From positions 1 through 44,389 of the forward strand of contig CALMSN010000247.1 of assembly GCA_937872325.1 (NCBI GenBank): a stretch of 44,389 nt of DNA, in the 5' to 3' direction. Every line of letters begins with the position of its first letter. Position 1 is the stretch's first letter. Shown here piece by piece: positions 41,437-44,389 of the stretch. Origin of the DNA: an uncultured Xanthobacter sp. Lineage in GTDB: Bacteria; Pseudomonadota; Alphaproteobacteria; Rhizobiales; Xanthobacteraceae. The translations under genes and the position numbers were made by a program. The notes beneath the pieces are model-generated. The model had not been told where the DNA came from. It was given only the letters and a program-made list of their open reading frames with translations, and did no database searches.

Positions 41437-43065
41437 TCAGCGCAAGGGCGCGCCGGTCTGGGGCGAGCCGTGAAAAGACGCCGGGCTGACGGTTGTCGGC
41501 GTGTCGAGGCCGGCACGCCAGCGGTCGAGGAGCGGGTTCAGGGCGGAAAGCGAGGCCGCCCCGCCATGGGCATAACAATCCGGTCTCACCAGCACTGCGA
41601 CGCAGCCCAGCTCGGCGAAATAGCCGCCGTAGATCCCTTCCACATCCCGCACGCCGCCATCGGCGCCGAAAGCCGCGATCACGCTGCCGACGGCGTCGAG
41701 GGCCGCGCGGTTTTCAGCCGAGAGCTGGGCCAGCACGCCGGCGTCCTTCGCCAGGAGCACGAAGCCTGAGCCCACCACGTCGTCGAACAGGCCCGTGCGA
41801 CCATTCCACTCCACGAGGCCCTGCGGAGCCAGCAGGCCGGCGCCGGGGGCGTCGGCATCCCACATGCCGAAACCCAGCTGGGGCTTGGGTGGCGGCGGGG
41901 CGCGATAGTCGGGGGCGGCGCAGACGGCGGTCATCTCCCGGTCGCGCGCCTGCGCCGCCAGGGGATCGGAAATGCAGATGACCTTGCCGAGCTGCACCGA
42001 GAAGCGGATCAGGTCCTGGACATGCCCGCTGCGTTCCGGTCCGTAGCTGTCCAAGAGCGCTTCGTTGCTTGCGCCGCGCAGGATGAGGTCGAGCCGCCAC
42101 GCCAGCCCCAGCGCATCGCGCATGCCGCTGCACATGCCCTGGCCGGCGAACGGGGGCATCAGGTGTGCGGCGTCTCCGGCAAGCATCACCTTGCCGGCCT
42201 TCCACGATTTCGCCCACTGGCCGCGGAACGTATAGACCGCGTGACGCTCCACCACCGCGTTCTCCGGCGTGATGTCCCACGGCGCGAGGAGCCGCCAGGC
42301 GACGTCCGCCCGGTTCATCTCCTGCGGCTGCTCGCCGGGCAGAAGCATGAATTCCCAGCGGCGGCGCCCCGGGCCGCCGGGCACCACGGTGGTGGGGCGG
42401 GCGGGGTCGCACAATTGCCAGCATTCCGGCTCCCACAGCCGCTGCGTCTGGGGAATCGCATCCACCACCAGCCAGTTGAAGGCGAAGCCGAGATCCTCCA
42501 TCCCGATGCCGAGGCTGCGGCGCAAGAACGAGTTGGCGCCATCTGCGCCGACGAGGTAGCGCGCCCGGACGCGGCAGCGGGCGCCGCTCGCCTCCCACTG
42601 GCCGTCGCGCACGGTGCCCTGCTCGAGGTCGACCCGCACGCCCTCGTCGTCCTGCGACAGGCCGGTGGCGGACCAGCCCTGCTTCACGATCACCGAGGGG
42701 TGGGTCTTCACATGGCGGTCCAGCACCGCCTCGAGCTCCGGCTGGGCGAAGAAGCTGGCGGTCGGCCAGCCGCTGCGGCCATGGCCGCTCCAGTCGAATT
42801 TCAACAGCAGCTGGCGGTCAGCGTTCCGCCATTCATAGTCATGGGGGCGGTGGATGATGCGGTTGACGTCGGCCATCATCCCCGCACCCTGGAGGATGCG
42901 CCCGATCTCGTCGTCGAAATGCACGGCGCGGGGCAAGGGGTAGAGATCGGGCCAGCGGTCGCACACCAGCACCCGATGCCCCCGGCGCGCCAGCAGCAGC
43001 GCCAGGAGCTGTCCCGTCGGGCCGTAGCCGACGATGGCGACGTCCGTCGAATAAAGTTCGCTCAT
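41437..43065 (-). CDS. FAD-dependent aromatic hydroxylase, set 2 (MhpA-like)
   Basis: This flavoprotein has 542 residues. The FAD motif is VAIVGYGPTGQLLALLLARR (G13, G15, G18), the DG motif YLVGADGANSFLRRSLG and the GD motif VMLAGDAAHLMPPFAGQG (D298). It is of the same type as the set 1 hydroxylase (3-hydroxyphenylpropionate hydroxylase-like) but diverged in the substrate domain. ATG 43065 follows AGAGGAAAC. It follows MDR oxidoreductase 2 by 62 bp. It should hydroxylate a phenolic acid to a catechol for dioxygenase 2; the actual substrate is unknown. Confidence 0.92.
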   Translation of the reverse strand: MSELYSTDVAIVGYGPTGQLLALLLARRGHRVLVCDRWPDLYPLPRAVHFDDEIGRILQGAGMMADVNRIIHRPHDYEWRNADRQLLLKFDWSGHGRSGWPTASFFAQPELEAVLDRHVKTHPSVIVKQGWSATGLSQDDEGVRVDLEQGTVRDGQWEASGARCRVRARYLVGADGANSFLRRSLGIGMEDLGFAFNWLVVDAIPQTQRLWEPECWQLCDPARPTTVVPGGPGRRRWEFMLLPGEQPQEMNRADVAWRLLAPWDITPENAVVERHAVYTFRGQWAKSWKAGKVMLAGDAAHLMPPFAGQGMCSGMRDALGLAWRLDLILRGASNEALLDSYGPERSGHVQDLIRFSVQLGKVICISDPLAAQARDREMTAVCAAPDYRAPPPPKPQLGFGMWDADAPGAGLLAPQGLVEWNGRTGLFDDVVGSGFVLLAKDAGVLAQLSAENRAALDAVGSVIAAFGADGGVRDVEGIYGGYFAELGCVAVLVRPDCYAHGGAASLSALNPLLDRWRAGLDTPTTVSPASFHGSPQTGAPLR

Positions 43066-43127
43066 CCGCGTTTCCTCTTCCGTTTCTTGATGGCCATTGC
43101 CTGCGCGGGGCCGTGCGCCGCTGCGGA

Positions 43128-44144
43128 TCAGTCGCCGTCGAGCTTGACCAGCTGCTTGCCCAGATTCCGGCTGGTCAGAAGCCGCAGGAAGGCGTCCGGC
43201 ACACCTTCGATGCCGCGGGCGATATCGAACTTGGACTGCAGGCGGCCGGCCTCGTACCAGCGCCGCAGCCGCCCCCTGCCGCCCTCGTACCCGGCCGCAT
43301 GGTCGGAGCACAGGAAGCCGCGCACGGTGGCGCGCGCCACCAGGATCTGCCGCAGGAAGCGGGGGCCGATGTCCGGCGCGTCGAAGGTGTCGGCAAGGCT
43401 CGCGGTCCCGACCACCACCACGCGCGCACCGGGCGCCAGGTTCTGCATGGCGGCGTCGTGGATGCGGCCGGCGGTGTTGTCGAGGAAGACGTCCACGCCC
43501 TGCGGGCAGGCCTGCGCCACGGCGGCGTGCAGGTCCGCGGCGGCGCGATAGTCGACCACCGCGTCGTAGCCGATCTCCCGGCACCACGCGGCCTTTTCGG
43601 GGGAGCTCGTCACAGCGATGGCGCGGCATCCGGCAATCTTCGCCAGTTGTCCGGAGATCTGCCCCACCGATCCGGCGGCGGCGGAGATGAGCACCGTGTC
43701 GCCCGCTTTCATCGCGCCGGCGGCGAACAGGGCGAAATAGGCGGTGAGCCCGTTGAGGCCGAACAGGTCGAGCCAGTAGGGCAGGGGCGCCAGATCCGGA
43801 TCGATCCGACGCACGTCGCGGGGCGAGAGCAGCGCATATTCCTGCCAGCCGAAGGCGAAGTCGGTCACCACGAGGTCGCCGGGGGCAAAGCCGGCCGATC
43901 GCGACTCCAGCACGCGGCCGATGGCCCCGCCCACCATCACCTCGCCCAGGCCCACGCCCGCCGCATAATTGCGCTGCGGTGAAATGCGCCCGCGCATGTA
44001 GGGCGCGACATCGAGATACAGCGCCTTGACCAGCAGATGACCGGGCGCCACCTGCGGCGCCTCGGTCTCAACCAGCTCCCAGTTGGACGTTTCGGGGCGG
44101 CCGCTGGGAAACGAAACGAGCCGCCATTGTCTGTTCTTGAGCAT
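43128..44144 (-). CDS. MDR oxidoreductase, set 2 (PTGR/CurA-like)
   Basis: This protein has 338 residues. RQWRLVSFPSGRPETSNWEL and LLVKALYLDVAPYMRGRI are the start of the NADP-dependent double-bond reductase branch (prostaglandin reductase, curcumin reductase, YncB type). The NADP motif is ISAAAGSVGQISGQLAKIAG, with AVTSSPEKAAWCREIGYD. Such enzymes reduce alpha,beta-unsaturated ketones, so it could act on a side chain before ring cleavage. ATG 44144 is preferred over 44150 because GGAG lies just before the latter. It belongs to a different MDR branch from the set 1 enzyme. Confidence 0.9.
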   Translation of the reverse strand: MLKNRQWRLVSFPSGRPETSNWELVETEAPQVAPGHLLVKALYLDVAPYMRGRISPQRNYAAGVGLGEVMVGGAIGRVLESRSAGFAPGDLVVTDFAFGWQEYALLSPRDVRRIDPDLAPLPYWLDLFGLNGLTAYFALFAAGAMKAGDTVLISAAAGSVGQISGQLAKIAGCRAIAVTSSPEKAAWCREIGYDAVVDYRAAADLHAAVAQACPQGVDVFLDNTAGRIHDAAMQNLAPGARVVVVGTASLADTFDAPDIGPRFLRQILVARATVRGFLCSDHAAGYEGGRGRLRRWYEAGRLQSKFDIARGIEGVPDAFLRLLTSRNLGKQLVKLDGD

Positions 44145-44296
44145 GTGCATCTCCGGGGCTTCCAGCGCCGACGCGCGGGCACGGGCCAGCGGGCCGCGAG
44201 GGGAAGCGATGCGTGTCGCCTGAAAGGCGCCGCTGGAACAGCCCCTGGGCGCCGGGATTTTCGTGCGCGTGTGGGGCGTTGCTGCGCCGTCTCCGG

Positions 44297-44389
44297 CTAC
44301 GGCGCCTTCAGGGGCAGCATGAATTGCAGCCAGAAGCGCTCGCCCTGAGGCCGGTTCTCGGTGGCGAACTCGTGCTGCCACTTGACGCC
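44297..44389 (-). CDS. C-terminal end of a probable porin (partial)
   Basis: Only the last 30 codons are in the window. The translation contains GVKWQHEFATENRPQGERFW and ends LQFMLPLKAP before the TAG at 44297-44299. The pattern K-W-x-H-E-F...E-N-R-x-x-G...W-L-x-F is the end of the SphA/'meta pathway of phenol degradation' outer-membrane transporter family, whose members sit beside aromatic genes. It would be the gene upstream of MDR oxidoreductase 2 on the same strand, separated by 152 bp with nothing recognisable. The family call rests on a short fragment. Confidence 0.6.
   Translation of the reverse strand, partial: GVKWQHEFATENRPQGERFWLQFMLPLKAP

Overview
GC-rich DNA from an alphaproteobacterium, most likely Hyphomicrobiales. 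The evidence is the DUF736/DUF2958/ParB-like island genes, an alphaproteobacterial hmuTUV operon, a LivM-LivG fusion and the tRNA-Gly(GCC) sequence. It falls into two parts that meet at about 12,911-12,962.

Part 1 (1-12,962) is the integrase end of an island. It carries a Phd/RelE-type toxin-antitoxin pair, an intact DUF736 gene facing a decayed DUF736 relic, an XRE regulator, a PAS_5-like protein, DUF2958, an unrecognised small protein, a large ParB-like protein and a DUF1778/GNAT toxin-antitoxin pair. Next comes an 858-residue zinc-ribbon/PD-(D/E)XK-like protein split by an IS256-family element, then a tyrosine integrase. The island ends in the 3' half of tRNA-Gly(GCC), an attR-type junction. 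Several island genes share leader repeats. No transfer genes are visible; they would lie left of the window.

Part 2 (12,963-44,389) looks chromosomal and is metabolic. It begins with heme uptake (hmuTUV). A CoA-transferase and a likely 2-oxoglutarate-semialdehyde dehydrogenase diverge from a shared intergenic region. A LysR gene diverges from a hyuA-hyuB-Bug (tripartite tricarboxylate transporter binding protein) operon.

From 25.8 to 44.4 kb lies a large catabolic cluster that looks built for aromatic compounds. It has two parallel sets of four enzymes: flavin monooxygenase, MDR oxidoreductase, type I extradiol dioxygenase and fumarylacetoacetate-hydrolase-family enzyme. Added to these are an alpha/beta hydrolase, a malate/lactate-type dehydrogenase, a DUF1185 protein, a branched-chain-type ABC importer whose livH carries a frameshift, and the end of a probable porin. 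A GntR/FCD regulator sits in the middle. A TTTTCGAAAA-type motif occurs in the cluster's main promoter regions and again upstream of the aldehyde dehydrogenase 20 kb away, which suggests one regulon.

The best leads are the interrupted nuclease-like protein beside the integrase, and the duplicated aromatic module with its putative operator.
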